Source of the DNA: Zhihengliuella halotolerans
Lineage (GTDB): Bacteria > Actinomycetota > Actinomycetes > Actinomycetales > Micrococcaceae
Direction: 5' to 3'
Assembly: GCF_004217565.1 (NCBI RefSeq)
Contig: NZ_SHLA01000001.1
Coordinates: 248,001-312,000 of the forward strand
Length of the DNA: 64,000 nt
Shown: positions 25,353 through 33,613 of the stretch, one piece after another
Position numbering within the stretch: the first letter of the stretch is position 1
How the letters are laid out: every line of letters begins with the position of its first letter
The notes under the pieces: model-generated
Seen by the model: the letters and a program-made list of their open reading frames with translations, nothing else
What the model was told of the DNA's origin: nothing
Databases searched by the model: none
Position numbers and translations under genes: made by a program

Positions 25353-25382
25353 TTCGATTCTTGAGGGAAAGTTCTGTAGAGT
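25353..25382 (+). promoter_or_regulatory. Candidate promoter of tRNA-Tyr
   Basis: TTCGAT (-35-like) and TAGAGT (-10) are 18 bp apart; transcription would begin about 20 nt before the tRNA. A 6-bp hairpin CGTTCC/GGAACG (25390-25405) lies in the 5' leader. Confidence 0.4.
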
Positions 25383-25408
25383 ATTTTTTCGTTCCGCAGG
25401 GAACGTTC

Positions 25409-25490
25409 GGCAGATTACCCGAGCGGCCAAAGGGGGCTGACTGTAAATCAGCTGGCAATGCCTACGGGGGTTCGAATCCCTCATCTGCCA
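25409..25490 (+). tRNA. tRNA-Tyr (GTA)
   Basis: Acceptor GGCAGAT pairs with ATCTGCC (25483-25489), discriminator A. Anticodon loop CTGTAAA gives GTA (25443-25445). A long variable arm and T-loop TTCGAAT are present, as in type II tRNA-Tyr. CCA is not encoded (next bases CCG). Confidence 0.95.
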
Positions 25491-25497
25491 CCGAACG

Positions 25498-25541
25498 AAA
25501 AGGGTCCGAATACCTCGTCAGCGAGGGATTCGGGCCCTTTT
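25498..25541 (+). terminator. Rho-independent terminator of tRNA-Tyr
   Basis: 20-bp stem (25498-25517 with 25522-25541, one A-G mismatch and one G-U pair), TCAG loop, ending in TTTT. Confidence 0.85.
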
Positions 25542-25705
25542 CGCATGCCCGGGAAGCCTTCCGCTCCGGCGATCGTCGGCGTAGGCTCGCAGGACGTGAG
25601 CGGCTTTGGGGAGCTGCAGTTCTTGCCGGGCATTGCGGACGTCCGCAGCAACGCACCTTGAATCTGGTCAGCCACATCGTGAAGCGATTCGAGGAGGCGG
25701 TTCTC

Positions 25706-26428
25706 ATGGCTGAGGACTCCGCGCAACGTCCGGAACTTCAAGGGAAACAGGCGCACCGGGGACTGACGCCTCGCAGGAGGCGCGTCCCGTTCTTGGCGGG
25801 CGCTGCCATGGTGTTCGTCGCCGTGGGTCTCGCGGGCTGCGGTGGTGCCGATCCGACGTCCGTCGATTCCGCTCCCGGCAGCCACGCGGAGGAGTCCGTG
25901 ACCCTCTTCGACGAAAACGCGTCGGCCGAGGCTGCGGCCGAGGAGGAGAAGGAGGCCACCGAGTCCGACGAGCGGGCGGAGGCAGCCGCCGCAGAGGCGG
26001 AAGCGGAAGCCCAGGCGGAAGCCGAAGCGGAAGCCCAGGCGAAGAAGGAAGCAGAGGCGGAAGCCGAAGCGGAGGCCAAGGCGAAGGCGGAAAAGAAGGC
26101 GAAGGCTGAAGCCGAGGCCGAGGCCGAAGCTGAGGCCGGGACGGTCAGCCAGCGGAACGCGCTGCGGTCCGCCCAGAACTATCTCGACTTCGCGGCCTTC
26201 TCGCGCACGGGCCTGATCGAGCAACTTAAGTTCGAGGACTACTCGACCGGCGATGCGACGTGGGCCGTCGACCGGGTCGAGGTCGACTGGAACGAACAGG
26301 CTGCAGAGTCCGCTGAGAACTATCTCGACTTCATGGCGTTCTCCCGCCAGGGGCTGATCGACCAGCTGCTCTTCGAAGGCTTCACTCAGAAGCAGGCCAC
26401 GTACGGGGTGGACCAGACGGGCCTCTAG
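25706..26428 (+). CDS. Ltp-family surface lipoprotein with Ala/Glu/Lys-rich spacer
   Basis: 240 aa. The N-terminus is basic, followed by a hydrophobic stretch and lipobox GLAGC, so a lipid-anchored extracellular protein. An extreme low-complexity stalk of Ala, Glu and Lys (about residues 75-145, mostly EAEA/AKAK units) should form a long charged helix. The C-terminus has two copies of a 40-residue Ltp-type repeat: ALRSAQNYLDFAAFSRTGLI... and SAENYLDFMAFSRQGLIDQL.... The ATG at 25706 has GAGGAGG 8 nt upstream. The same domain occurs in phage Ltp superinfection-exclusion lipoproteins; here the function is unknown. Confidence 0.85.
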   Translation: MAEDSAQRPELQGKQAHRGLTPRRRRVPFLAGAAMVFVAVGLAGCGGADPTSVDSAPGSHAEESVTLFDENASAEAAAEEEKEATESDERAEAAAAEAEAEAQAEAEAEAQAKKEAEAEAEAEAKAKAEKKAKAEAEAEAEAEAGTVSQRNALRSAQNYLDFAAFSRTGLIEQLKFEDYSTGDATWAVDRVEVDWNEQAAESAENYLDFMAFSRQGLIDQLLFEGFTQKQATYGVDQTGL

Positions 26429-26447
26429 GCGAGCCGGCGGCGCAGCT

Positions 26448-26852
26448 TCAGGCGGCGAGTTCTTCGGCCAGCTCCAGGTCCCACAGCACGAGCCAGGCTG
26501 CCGGCGAGGCTCCCGTGACGGCGTCGTAGTGAGTCCACTGCCAGGCGGTCGCACCGTTGTCCTCCGCCGGGGCCGGCGGGCACGACCCGGGGCTCAGCCA
26601 GCGGCCGGAGACCCAGATCGCGTGCACGGGCCCCAGTTCCGTGTCGGCGGCGTCGCTCGAGTTTCGTCGGCGCGGCGGCCGGATCTTCTCCTGGATGCGC
26701 CCGGCCGCACCGAACGCGTACAGCTCCTGACGGGCGACAAGCGGACCCGGCGCGAAGCTGCGCCGGTAGTCGTCGGCGAGGTCGGCGCAATGCTCGACGG
26801 CCGCGGGCAGGTCGTGGTCTTCGATGATCATCAACAGCGAACACTGCGTCAA
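26448..26852 (-). CDS. Hypothetical protein
   Basis: 134 aa from a TTG start directly after AAGGAGGAA. The downstream in-frame ATG lies too far from that site, and longer upstream frames lack one. Contains LPAAVEHCADLADDYRRSFAPGP, a basic PPRRRNSSDA segment and several Trp residues near the C-terminus (AIWVSGRW, WQWTHYDAV, AWLVLWDLELAEELA). No known family recognised. Convergent with the Ltp gene. Confidence 0.6.
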   Translation of the reverse strand: MTQCSLLMIIEDHDLPAAVEHCADLADDYRRSFAPGPLVARQELYAFGAAGRIQEKIRPPRRRNSSDAADTELGPVHAIWVSGRWLSPGSCPPAPAEDNGATAWQWTHYDAVTGASPAAWLVLWDLELAEELAA

Positions 26853-27028
26853 GGTTCCTCCTTGGTCGGTCCGGGCTGGCCGGCTCGTTTCCGAGGACGT
26901 TAGGCCCACAACGGCGCTGCAGGAACCGGCGCGAGGCGATCTGTGGACAAACGGCGCGCTCCGCATTGGTTGTCCACACCGCGTTCGCGGGACGAGCACT
27001 CGGCGGCGGGCACGGCTACGGTAGGGAC

Positions 27029-27412
27029 ATGGCTACCGTAGATATCACCGAAGCAGACTTCCCGCAGACGCTCGAGGACAACGAGATCGTCCTCGTCGAC
27101 TTCTGGGCCGAATGGTGCGGCCCGTGCAAGCAGTTCGCGCCCGTGTACGAGAAGGTCTCCGAGGAGAACCCCGACATCACGTTTGCGAAGGTCGACACCG
27201 AAGCCGAGCGCTCGCTGGCTGCCGCGGCCGGTATCAGTTCGATCCCGACCCTCATGGCTTTCCGGCAGAAGGTGCTCGTGTACGCGCAGCCGGGCGCCGT
27301 CGGTGCCCCGCAGCTGACCGAGCTCGTCGAGGCCGTCAAGGCGCTCGACATAGACGAAGTGCACGCGAAGGTCGCAGCGCAGGAGGCCGAACCGGAGCAG
27401 CAGGGCCAGTAG
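27029..27412 (+). CDS. trxA: Thioredoxin
   Basis: 127 aa; active site WAEWCGPCKQF at about residue 28-38, conserved cis-Pro in ISSIPTLMAF and the DTEAERSLAAAAGI loop. Reduces disulfides in the cytosol. A C-terminal extension of about 20 residues (HAKVAAQEAEPEQQGQ) is longer than in E. coli TrxA. ATG lies 6 nt after a TACGGT box, probably leaderless. No thioredoxin reductase is nearby. Confidence 0.94.
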   Translation: MATVDITEADFPQTLEDNEIVLVDFWAEWCGPCKQFAPVYEKVSEENPDITFAKVDTEAERSLAAAAGISSIPTLMAFRQKVLVYAQPGAVGAPQLTELVEAVKALDIDEVHAKVAAQEAEPEQQGQ

Positions 27413-27426
27413 CCCCGGCTGCGATC

Positions 27427-28443
27427 CTAGATCCGACGGTAGTCGCGCGGGGCCAGCCGCGGCCCGCGCGCCTGCTTGCGGAACCCCGAGGCGGCGAGTA
27501 GGCGCACGACCCGCTGCCGGTGGCCGTGCCACGGGCGCAGGAGGTCGAGCATGCCGGCGTCGTCGGTCCGCTTTCCCGTTAGCGCCTCGCCCACGAATCC
27601 GGCCAAGTGGTAGTCGCCGACTGACACCGAGTCGGGGTCGCCGTGGCTGCGCTGGAGTACCTCTGCGGCAGTCCAGGGTCCGATGCCCGGCAGCGACTGG
27701 AGCGCGACGCCTGGCCGCGCCTCCAGTTTCTGCTCCGCGAGCCGGGCCAGGCCCGGCGCCGATTCGGCGGCCCGCAGTAGGGTCCGGCTCCGGGCGGAGT
27801 CGACGCGCGCCGCGTGCCAGTCCCATGAGGGGATCCGTCGCAGCTGGTGCGGCGTCGGCGGCAGGCGCATGCCCTCCGGCAGCACCGAATCGCCGCCGTG
27901 CGCCACCGCCGGAGACGGCGGTTCGTCCCCGAAACGGCCGGCGATGTACCGCCACGCGAAGAGGGCTTCGATCGTGGTGACCTTCTGTTCGAGGACGGCC
28001 GGCATGAGCGCGTCGAAGACACGCCCCGTCGCCGGCAGCCGCAGGCCTGGGTGATCCCTCCGGGCCCGCCGCACGCGCGGCGGCAGGGAGGCAGCGAAGT
28101 CCGCCGCGTCGAACTCCGCCCAATCGTCGTCGCCGCCCGCGAGCCGAACGACGGCGTCCGCGAACCCCGCGTGCTGCGCGCCTTCGCCCCAGGCCCGCCA
28201 CCGCAGCACCGCGGGCACCGGTTCCGTGGTGGAGCCGCGCGCGCTGGCGAGGTCCAGGCGCAGGGTGACCGGGCCGCCGTCGTGCCGGAAGCAGAGCCAG
28301 GCCGCGGGCCCGGCGACGCGGATCGTGGGGTCGTGCGTGCCGCGCTGGACGACGCCGAGCGTCTGCGGCAGCGAATACGGGCCCTGCGGACGCCATTCGC
28401 CCTCGGCCGCGGGCGCGCGCAGGGATCCGGTCATGCCCACCAT
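27427..28443 (-). CDS. AlkA-like DNA-3-methyladenine glycosylase (HhH-GPD)
   Basis: Base-excision glycosylase removing alkylated purines, 338 aa. The helix-hairpin-helix LQSLPGIGPWTAAEVLQRSHGDPDSVSVGDYHL contains the catalytic Asp (GDYHL). VFDALMPAVLEQKVTTIEALFAWRYIAGRFG is the usual preceding helix pair. The N-terminal 120 residues form a beta-rich AlkA_N-like domain. An in-frame ATG 9 nt downstream (MTGSLRAP) is an alternative start. Convergent with trxA. Confidence 0.88.
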   Translation of the reverse strand: MVGMTGSLRAPAAEGEWRPQGPYSLPQTLGVVQRGTHDPTIRVAGPAAWLCFRHDGGPVTLRLDLASARGSTTEPVPAVLRWRAWGEGAQHAGFADAVVRLAGGDDDWAEFDAADFAASLPPRVRRARRDHPGLRLPATGRVFDALMPAVLEQKVTTIEALFAWRYIAGRFGDEPPSPAVAHGGDSVLPEGMRLPPTPHQLRRIPSWDWHAARVDSARSRTLLRAAESAPGLARLAEQKLEARPGVALQSLPGIGPWTAAEVLQRSHGDPDSVSVGDYHLAGFVGEALTGKRTDDAGMLDLLRPWHGHRQRVVRLLAASGFRKQARGPRLAPRDYRRI

Positions 28444-28558
28444 GATGCCCCCGCCCGACGCATTCCGCTCGGCCTGCCCGCCAGTGCGGGGCCGCCAGCA
28501 TGAACTCAGGTTAACAATCCTTAATGAACCGTCACGTTACGCCGGTAGAGTCGAAGGC

Positions 28559-29965
28559 ATGAAATACGCGAACACCGTCCTGGACCTGATCGGCAACACC
28601 CCGCTGGTCAAGCTCAACCGGGTCACCGAAGGCATCGAGGCCACGATTCTGGTCAAACTCGAGTACCTGAACCCCGGCGGTTCCATCAAGGACCGCATCT
28701 CGCTGCGGATGATCGAGGACGCCGAGAAGGCCGGGAATCTCGCGCCCGGCGGGACCGTCGTGGAGCCGACGTCCGGCAACACCGGCGTGGGTCTGGCTAT
28801 GGTCGCGCAGCAGAAGGGGTACCGGACGGTCTTCGTCACGCCCGACAAGGTCGGCGAGGAGAAACGCGACGTGTTGCGCGCGTACGGCGCCGAAGTGGTG
28901 GTCACGGCCTCGTCCGTTCCCCCCGAATCTCCCGAGTCATATTACGGAGTCTCCGACCGACTGGCCCGCGAAATCCCCGGCGCCTACAAGCCGGACCAGT
29001 TCTCCAACCCCGCCGCGCCCGCGAGCCACTACGCCTCGACGGGGCCGGAGATCTGGCGCGACACCGACGGCCGCGTCACGCACGCCGTCATCGGCGCCGG
29101 CACCGGGGGCACCATCACCGGCACCGGGCGCTACCTCAAGGAGATCTCCGCCGACCGCGCGTCCGGGCCCGTGCGGATCATCGGCGTCGACCCGGACGGC
29201 TCCGTCTACTCCGGCGGCTCCGGCCGGCCCTTCTTCGTCGAGGGCGTCGGCGAGGACATGTGGCCGGCCAACTACGACCCGGCCGTCGCTGACGAGGTCC
29301 TCTCGGTCAGCGACGCAGAGTCGTTCGCGATGACGCGCCGCCTCGCCCGCGAGGAGGGACTGCTCGTCGGCGGCTCCTCCGGCATGGCCGTCGCCGCCGC
29401 CCTGCGCGCGGCCGAGCACCTCACGGCCGACGACGTCGTCGTCGTGATCCTGCCCGACGGCGGCCGCGGCTACCTCGCCAAGATCTTCAACGACGGGTGG
29501 ATGACCCGGCATGGCTTCCTGCCGGAGGAGGCGCACGACGGCGGCCCCCGGGTCGCCGACCTGCTCGCCTCCGCGGCCGGCGGCCGGCGCGAGCTCGCGC
29601 ACGTGGGGGCCGACGCGACCGTGGGCGGGGCGCTCTCCTTCCTCCGGTCGACCGGGCTGCCGGCGCTGCCCGTGCTCTCCGCCGTGCCCGAGAGTCCCGA
29701 ATCCTCAGTGCGGCTGGGCGAAGTCCTCGGGTTCGTGACCGACCACGGGTTGTCGGAGGTCGTGCTCTCGGGGGCCGCCGGGCTCGAGGCCCCCGTGCGC
29801 GAGCACCTCGAGCCGCTCCCGGCGATGCTCGGGGCCCGGCAGGGAATCGACGCGGCCCGCGCGGCGTTGACAACAGAACCGGCCGTCGTCGTCACGCAGG
29901 ACGGGGACGTGGTCGGCGTGCTCACGCGGGCCGACCTCGTCGACGCCGCGACCCGCACCTCCTGA
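28559..29965 (+). CDS. cbs: Cystathionine beta-synthase
   Basis: PLP enzyme joining homocysteine and serine to cystathionine, 468 aa. PLP Lys in NPGGSIKDRISLRM (K44), PTSGNTGVGLAM phosphate/substrate loop, GAGTGGTITGTGRYLK PLP-phosphate loop. The C-terminal part is a CBS-domain pair (about 330-468: HVGADATVGGALSFLRSTGLPALPVL ... GVLTRADLVDA). ATG lies 7 nt after TAGAGT, probably leaderless. Paired with a cystathionine gamma-lyase/synthase gene 31 nt downstream: a reverse transsulfuration unit (homocysteine to cysteine). Confidence 0.94.
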   Translation: MKYANTVLDLIGNTPLVKLNRVTEGIEATILVKLEYLNPGGSIKDRISLRMIEDAEKAGNLAPGGTVVEPTSGNTGVGLAMVAQQKGYRTVFVTPDKVGEEKRDVLRAYGAEVVVTASSVPPESPESYYGVSDRLAREIPGAYKPDQFSNPAAPASHYASTGPEIWRDTDGRVTHAVIGAGTGGTITGTGRYLKEISADRASGPVRIIGVDPDGSVYSGGSGRPFFVEGVGEDMWPANYDPAVADEVLSVSDAESFAMTRRLAREEGLLVGGSSGMAVAAALRAAEHLTADDVVVVILPDGGRGYLAKIFNDGWMTRHGFLPEEAHDGGPRVADLLASAAGGRRELAHVGADATVGGALSFLRSTGLPALPVLSAVPESPESSVRLGEVLGFVTDHGLSEVVLSGAAGLEAPVREHLEPLPAMLGARQGIDAARAALTTEPAVVVTQDGDVVGVLTRADLVDAATRTS

Positions 29966-29996
29966 TCCCCGAACACGACGCACGCAAAGGACTTCG

Positions 29997-31160
29997 ATGA
30001 GCACCGAGAACACCTCCGGATTCAACACGCGCGCCATCCACGCCGGCCAGGCCTTCGAGCCGCACACCGGCGCCGTCGTGCCGCCCGTGCACTTCTCGAC
30101 GACGTACGCCCAAGACGGCATCGGCGGGCTGCGCAACGGCTACGAGTACGGCCGCGGCACCAACCCGACCCGCGACTCGCTGCAGGAGCAGCTGGCCGCC
30201 CTCGAATCCGGCCGACACGGCCTGACGTTCGGCTCCGGGCTCGCCGCCGAGGACGCGATCATCCGCGCGGTCCTGCGCCCGGGCGATCACATCGTGCTCG
30301 GCAACGACGCCTACGGCGGCACCTACCGGCTGATCAGCCGCGTCTTCGGGGACTGGGGCATCACCCACACGGCCGTCGACATGGGGGACGCGGAGGCCGT
30401 CAGGGGCGCAGTGGCCGCGCACGGCGCGAAGCTCGTCTGGCTCGAAACGCCGTCGAACCCCATGATGAAGATCGCCGACGTCGCCGCGATCGCCGAGATC
30501 AGCCACGCGGCGGGCGCGCTGCTCGTCGTGGACAACACGTTCGCCTCGCCCTACCTCCAGCAGCCGCTGACGATGGGTGCGGACGTCGTGGTGCACTCGA
30601 CCACCAAGTACATCGGCGGGCATTCCGACGTCGTGGGCGGCGCCGTCGTCACCTCCGACGATGAGCTGGCCGAGAAGATCGGCTTCATGCAGTTCGCCGT
30701 CGGCGGCGTGAACGGGCCGATGGACGCCTTCCTGACGACCCGCGGCCTCAAGACGCTCGGCGTGCGCATGGACCGCCACTCCGACAACGCGGAGAAGGTC
30801 GCGGCGTGGCTGCTGGGCCGGCCCGAGGTGGAGAAGGTCCTCTACCCGGGGCTCGAGGAGCACCCGGGCCACGAGCTCGCCAAGCGGCAGATGAAGCGGT
30901 TCGGGGGCATGGTCTCCGTCCAGTTCGTCGGCGGCCCTGCGGCCGCGCGCACCGTGGCTGAGGCGACGCGTGTCTTCACCCTGGCCGAGTCGCTCGGCGG
31001 CATCGAGTCGCTCATGAACTATCCCTCGGAGATGACGCACGCGTCCGTGAAGGGCACCGAGCTCGCCGTGCCGGAGAATCTGCTGCGCCTGTCCGTCGGC
31101 ATCGAGGACGCCGAGGACCTGATCGCCGACCTCGAGCAGGCCTTCGCAAAACTGGCGTAG
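29997..31160 (+). CDS. Cystathionine gamma-lyase / gamma-synthase (Cys/Met PLP family)
   Basis: 387 aa, fold-type I PLP enzyme. Signatures: STTYAQDGIGGLRNGYEYGRGTNPTRD, VDNTFASPYLQQPLTMGADVVVHSTTKYIGGHSDV with the PLP Lys in STTKY, and SLGGIESLMNYPSEMTH. AAAGGA precedes the ATG. Coupling to cbs favours cystathionine gamma-lyase (cysteine formation); a gamma-synthase role cannot be excluded by sequence, as the two share all core residues. Confidence 0.92.
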   Translation: MSTENTSGFNTRAIHAGQAFEPHTGAVVPPVHFSTTYAQDGIGGLRNGYEYGRGTNPTRDSLQEQLAALESGRHGLTFGSGLAAEDAIIRAVLRPGDHIVLGNDAYGGTYRLISRVFGDWGITHTAVDMGDAEAVRGAVAAHGAKLVWLETPSNPMMKIADVAAIAEISHAAGALLVVDNTFASPYLQQPLTMGADVVVHSTTKYIGGHSDVVGGAVVTSDDELAEKIGFMQFAVGGVNGPMDAFLTTRGLKTLGVRMDRHSDNAEKVAAWLLGRPEVEKVLYPGLEEHPGHELAKRQMKRFGGMVSVQFVGGPAAARTVAEATRVFTLAESLGGIESLMNYPSEMTHASVKGTELAVPENLLRLSVGIEDAEDLIADLEQAFAKLA

Positions 31161-31169
31161 TCCGCGCCT

Positions 31170-31757
31170 GTGACCAGATTGCAGTTCAAGCGCGTCGTGC
31201 GTCGTCAGGTCACCGGACGGCCAGATGCGGGCGAGCCTGCGCGGCCACGTCTGCGGTGCTTCCCTGGATGGGCTGGGACCCTGCTGTGGTGGCCGCACCC
31301 CGTCGACTACGTCGACACTGCACTGCCAGCTGAGCTCATTGTCGAGTTGATGGACTGGGAGGCGCGCTGGGAAGGCCGTGCGAGCGCAGAGATGGACGGT
31401 CTGCGCGCACATGACCCAGTCGCGGAGGCTGATGAGCAGCGCCTGCTGATTGGCCTGTCGCTTCGCGTCGCGGAGCATCTCGGGTCGGGCTACAGCGTTG
31501 AGGTGGACGCTCCGCGGCGGCCGGGCCGCGCTATTCTGCGCCGCCGTAAAGTCCTCCTAGTCGCTGATGGGCCGGGGACGCCCGCCGTCGTCGCCGCCTT
31601 CGAGGCGCTGGAAGCCGAGGCGGCGGATGACCTGTATCCCCGGTGGCGCCCCGGTGTCGGGTCGAAGTCCCGGCTGTACGCCTACGCGCCGCTCTCCGGA
31701 GAAACGTTCGACCCCTCCGGCGGCCGTCGTCGTCGCCAGCGCGACGACGCCCCGTGA
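31170..31757 (+). CDS. Hypothetical protein
   Basis: 195 aa from GTG, 9 nt after the preceding gene. Features: basic N-terminus FKRVVRRQV, LRCFPGWAGTLLWWPHPVDYVDTALPAEL, then an alpha-helical acidic/Leu-rich middle and a basic tail GGRRRRQRDD. No known family seen. Its stop codon lies inside the 5' arm of a terminator hairpin. The ribosome site is weak, so the exact start is uncertain. Confidence 0.6.
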   Translation: MTRLQFKRVVRRQVTGRPDAGEPARPRLRCFPGWAGTLLWWPHPVDYVDTALPAELIVELMDWEARWEGRASAEMDGLRAHDPVAEADEQRLLIGLSLRVAEHLGSGYSVEVDAPRRPGRAILRRRKVLLVADGPGTPAVVAAFEALEAEAADDLYPRWRPGVGSKSRLYAYAPLSGETFDPSGGRRRRQRDDAP

Positions 31758-31805
31758 GGAATCGTCCGATCAGCCCGCGCTGAACGACGTCGTCTCACGG
31801 GGCGT
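31747..31805. terminator. Branched hairpin between convergent genes
   Basis: Perfect 12-bp outer stem ACGCCCCGTGAG (31747-31758) with 31794-31805; within the 35-nt loop a further stem TCAGC-CCGC-GCTGA (31770-31783). Its left arm covers the stop of the hypothetical gene. The amidohydrolase gene converges from the right. Confidence 0.7.
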
Positions 31806-31829
31806 TCCGCTGGTGGCGGCGCGAGACGC

Positions 31830-33014
31830 CTAAGCGGCGGAGCGGGCGAGTACCCGCGGGGCGCGCGCCGCGTCGTCGTACTGCATGACGGTCTTGCCGC
31901 CGATGAACACGCGCGTGGCGCGCTGCATGACATCGAGCGGGTCCCCGGACCAGAGCACCAGGTCCGCGTCCTTGCCCACCTCGATCGAACCGATCCTCTC
32001 GGCCAGGCCGAGTACGCGGGCGGGGTTGATGGTGAGTGCGCGCAGCGCCGTCACCGGGTCCAGCCCCTCCTTCACGGACAGCGTCGCCTGGTGGACCAGG
32101 AAGTCGATCGGCACCACCGGGTGGTCGGTGATGATCGAGATCTCGACGCCCGCGGCCGCCAGTTTCCCCGGGTTTGCGAGCGAACGCGCCCGCAGCTCGA
32201 CCTTGGACTTCGTCGTGAACAGGGGCCCGATGAGCACCGGCGTGCCGCGCTCGGCGAGCACGTCGGCGAGGACGTGGGCCTCGGTGCCGTGGTCCAGCAC
32301 CAGGTCGTAGCCGAACTCGTCGGCGATGCGAAGCGCCGTCGCGATATCGTCCGCGCGGTGCGCATGCTGGCGCCAGGGGATCTCGCGGCGCAGGACCATC
32401 GCCAGGGCCTCGAGCTTGGGGTCGCGCTCGCCGGCCCCGTCGCTCTCCTGCTTGGTGAGGTAGTTCTGCGCCTCGATGAACGCCTGGCGGATGACCATCG
32501 CGGTCCCGAGCCGGGTCGAGGGGGTCTGCTTCTTCTCGCCGTAGATCCGCTTGGGGTTCTCGCCGAGGGCCGACTTCAGCCCGCTGGGGGAGCGCAGGAC
32601 CATCTCATCGATCCGGCGCCCGTGGGTGTGCATTGCGACGGCCAGGCCGCCGATGGGGTTCCCCGATCCCGGGTTCACGTTCACGGTGGTCACGCCTCCG
32701 GCGAGGGCGTCGTCGAAGCCGGGGTCGAAGGGGTCGACGGCGTCGATCGCCCGCACGGCAGCGGTCACCGGATCGGTCGCCTCGTTGACGTCGGCGGTGG
32801 AGCCGACCTCGCCCTCGGGGTGCATGCCGAGGTGCACGTGGGCGTCGATGAGGCCGGGCAGCAGCCATTGGCCGGCGGCGTCGATGACTTCGCCGACGGG
32901 TTCGATATCGGGGCCGGCCGCGGTGATCTTGCCGTCCTCGACCACGACGGTCCCGTCGAACGGGGCGCCCTCGATCGGGAGGACGTGGGCGTTGACGATG
33001 GAGAAGGAGCTCAT
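31830..33014 (-). CDS. Metal-dependent amidohydrolase (imidazolonepropionase-like)
   Basis: 394 aa, TIM-barrel amidohydrolase. Metal-binding LPGLIDAHVHLGMHPEGE (HxH at about residue 59-61), later His in VLDHGTEAHVLADVL, and the catalytic Asp in IITDHPVVPIDFL; the C-terminal GKDADLVLWSGDPLDVMQRATRVFIGGKTV strand closes the small domain. AAAGGA lies 8 nt before the ATG. No histidine-degradation genes are nearby, so substrate is unknown. Confidence 0.87.
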   Translation of the reverse strand: MSSFSIVNAHVLPIEGAPFDGTVVVEDGKITAAGPDIEPVGEVIDAAGQWLLPGLIDAHVHLGMHPEGEVGSTADVNEATDPVTAAVRAIDAVDPFDPGFDDALAGGVTTVNVNPGSGNPIGGLAVAMHTHGRRIDEMVLRSPSGLKSALGENPKRIYGEKKQTPSTRLGTAMVIRQAFIEAQNYLTKQESDGAGERDPKLEALAMVLRREIPWRQHAHRADDIATALRIADEFGYDLVLDHGTEAHVLADVLAERGTPVLIGPLFTTKSKVELRARSLANPGKLAAAGVEISIITDHPVVPIDFLVHQATLSVKEGLDPVTALRALTINPARVLGLAERIGSIEVGKDADLVLWSGDPLDVMQRATRVFIGGKTVMQYDDAARAPRVLARSAA

Positions 33015-33063
33015 TCAGCAGTCCTTTCAGATTGGTGTGATCCCGACCCTACTCGTCCCACCG

Positions 33064-33082
33064 GCCCGCGTCAGCAGCGGGC
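33064..33082 (-). terminator. Short hairpin after the 159-aa membrane protein gene
   Basis: GCCCGC-GTCAGCA-GCGGGC, 6 bp, 3 bp downstream of the stop on the minus strand. Short and without a T-run, so only a possible terminator. Confidence 0.4.
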
Positions 33083-33084
33083 GG

Positions 33085-33564
33085 TTACGGCTTCATGCGT
33101 TTGCGGGCCAAGCGGGCGGCCTTGGCCTGGGGCTTGAAGTACCGCTGTGACGCCGGCAGCCACAGCAGCACGACGCCGATCAGGAGTCCCAGTGCGGGCA
33201 GCATCAGGCGCGGCCCGCGCAGCAGCAGCGGCAGGCCGCCGATCAGCCCGAAGGTCGTCAGCAGCGCGCGCCCGGCAAGATGACCGAGCCACAGCCGGCC
33301 GGTGCCCCAGCCGATCATGAGGGTCAGCGCGGCGAGCAGGATGCCGATCATGAGCAGTCCGACGCGGTCCCCGCCGCCGGGGACGAGTCCGAAGTTGCCG
33401 AACGCCGCGATCGAGAAGCCGAGCACGATCACTGTCATCGCACCCCACCACCAGACCGCGGCCTTGACGGTGCCCGGAAGCGAAGCCCACGCCCCGAACC
33501 GGCGACCGGGGGTGCCGGAGCCGTCGGAGGTGGTCGGCGGGGTCGTCTCGCGCTTCTTGTTCAC
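33085..33564 (-). CDS. Hypothetical multi-spanning membrane protein
   Basis: 159 aa. Polar Thr/Pro-rich N-terminus (1-30), then about four hydrophobic helices (WWWGAMTVIVLGFSIAAFG; VGLLMIGILLAALTLMIGWG; AGRALLTTFGLIGGLPLLL; LMLPALGLLIGVVLLWL) and a basic tail QAKAARLARKRMKP, cytosolic by the positive-inside rule. No family recognised. Upstream of the amidohydrolase in reading order. Confidence 0.7.
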   Translation of the reverse strand: MNKKRETTPPTTSDGSGTPGRRFGAWASLPGTVKAAVWWWGAMTVIVLGFSIAAFGNFGLVPGGGDRVGLLMIGILLAALTLMIGWGTGRLWLGHLAGRALLTTFGLIGGLPLLLRGPRLMLPALGLLIGVVLLWLPASQRYFKPQAKAARLARKRMKP

Positions 33565-33613
33565 GATTCGAGCCTACCGCCGAAGCCGCGCCGCGTTTGG
33601 GTAGCCTGTCGGT

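Noticed and set aside
25920-26140. Tandem short repeats resembling a repeat array
   Set aside because: They are codons for EAEA/AKAK within the Ltp lipoprotein; no CRISPR-like unique spacers.
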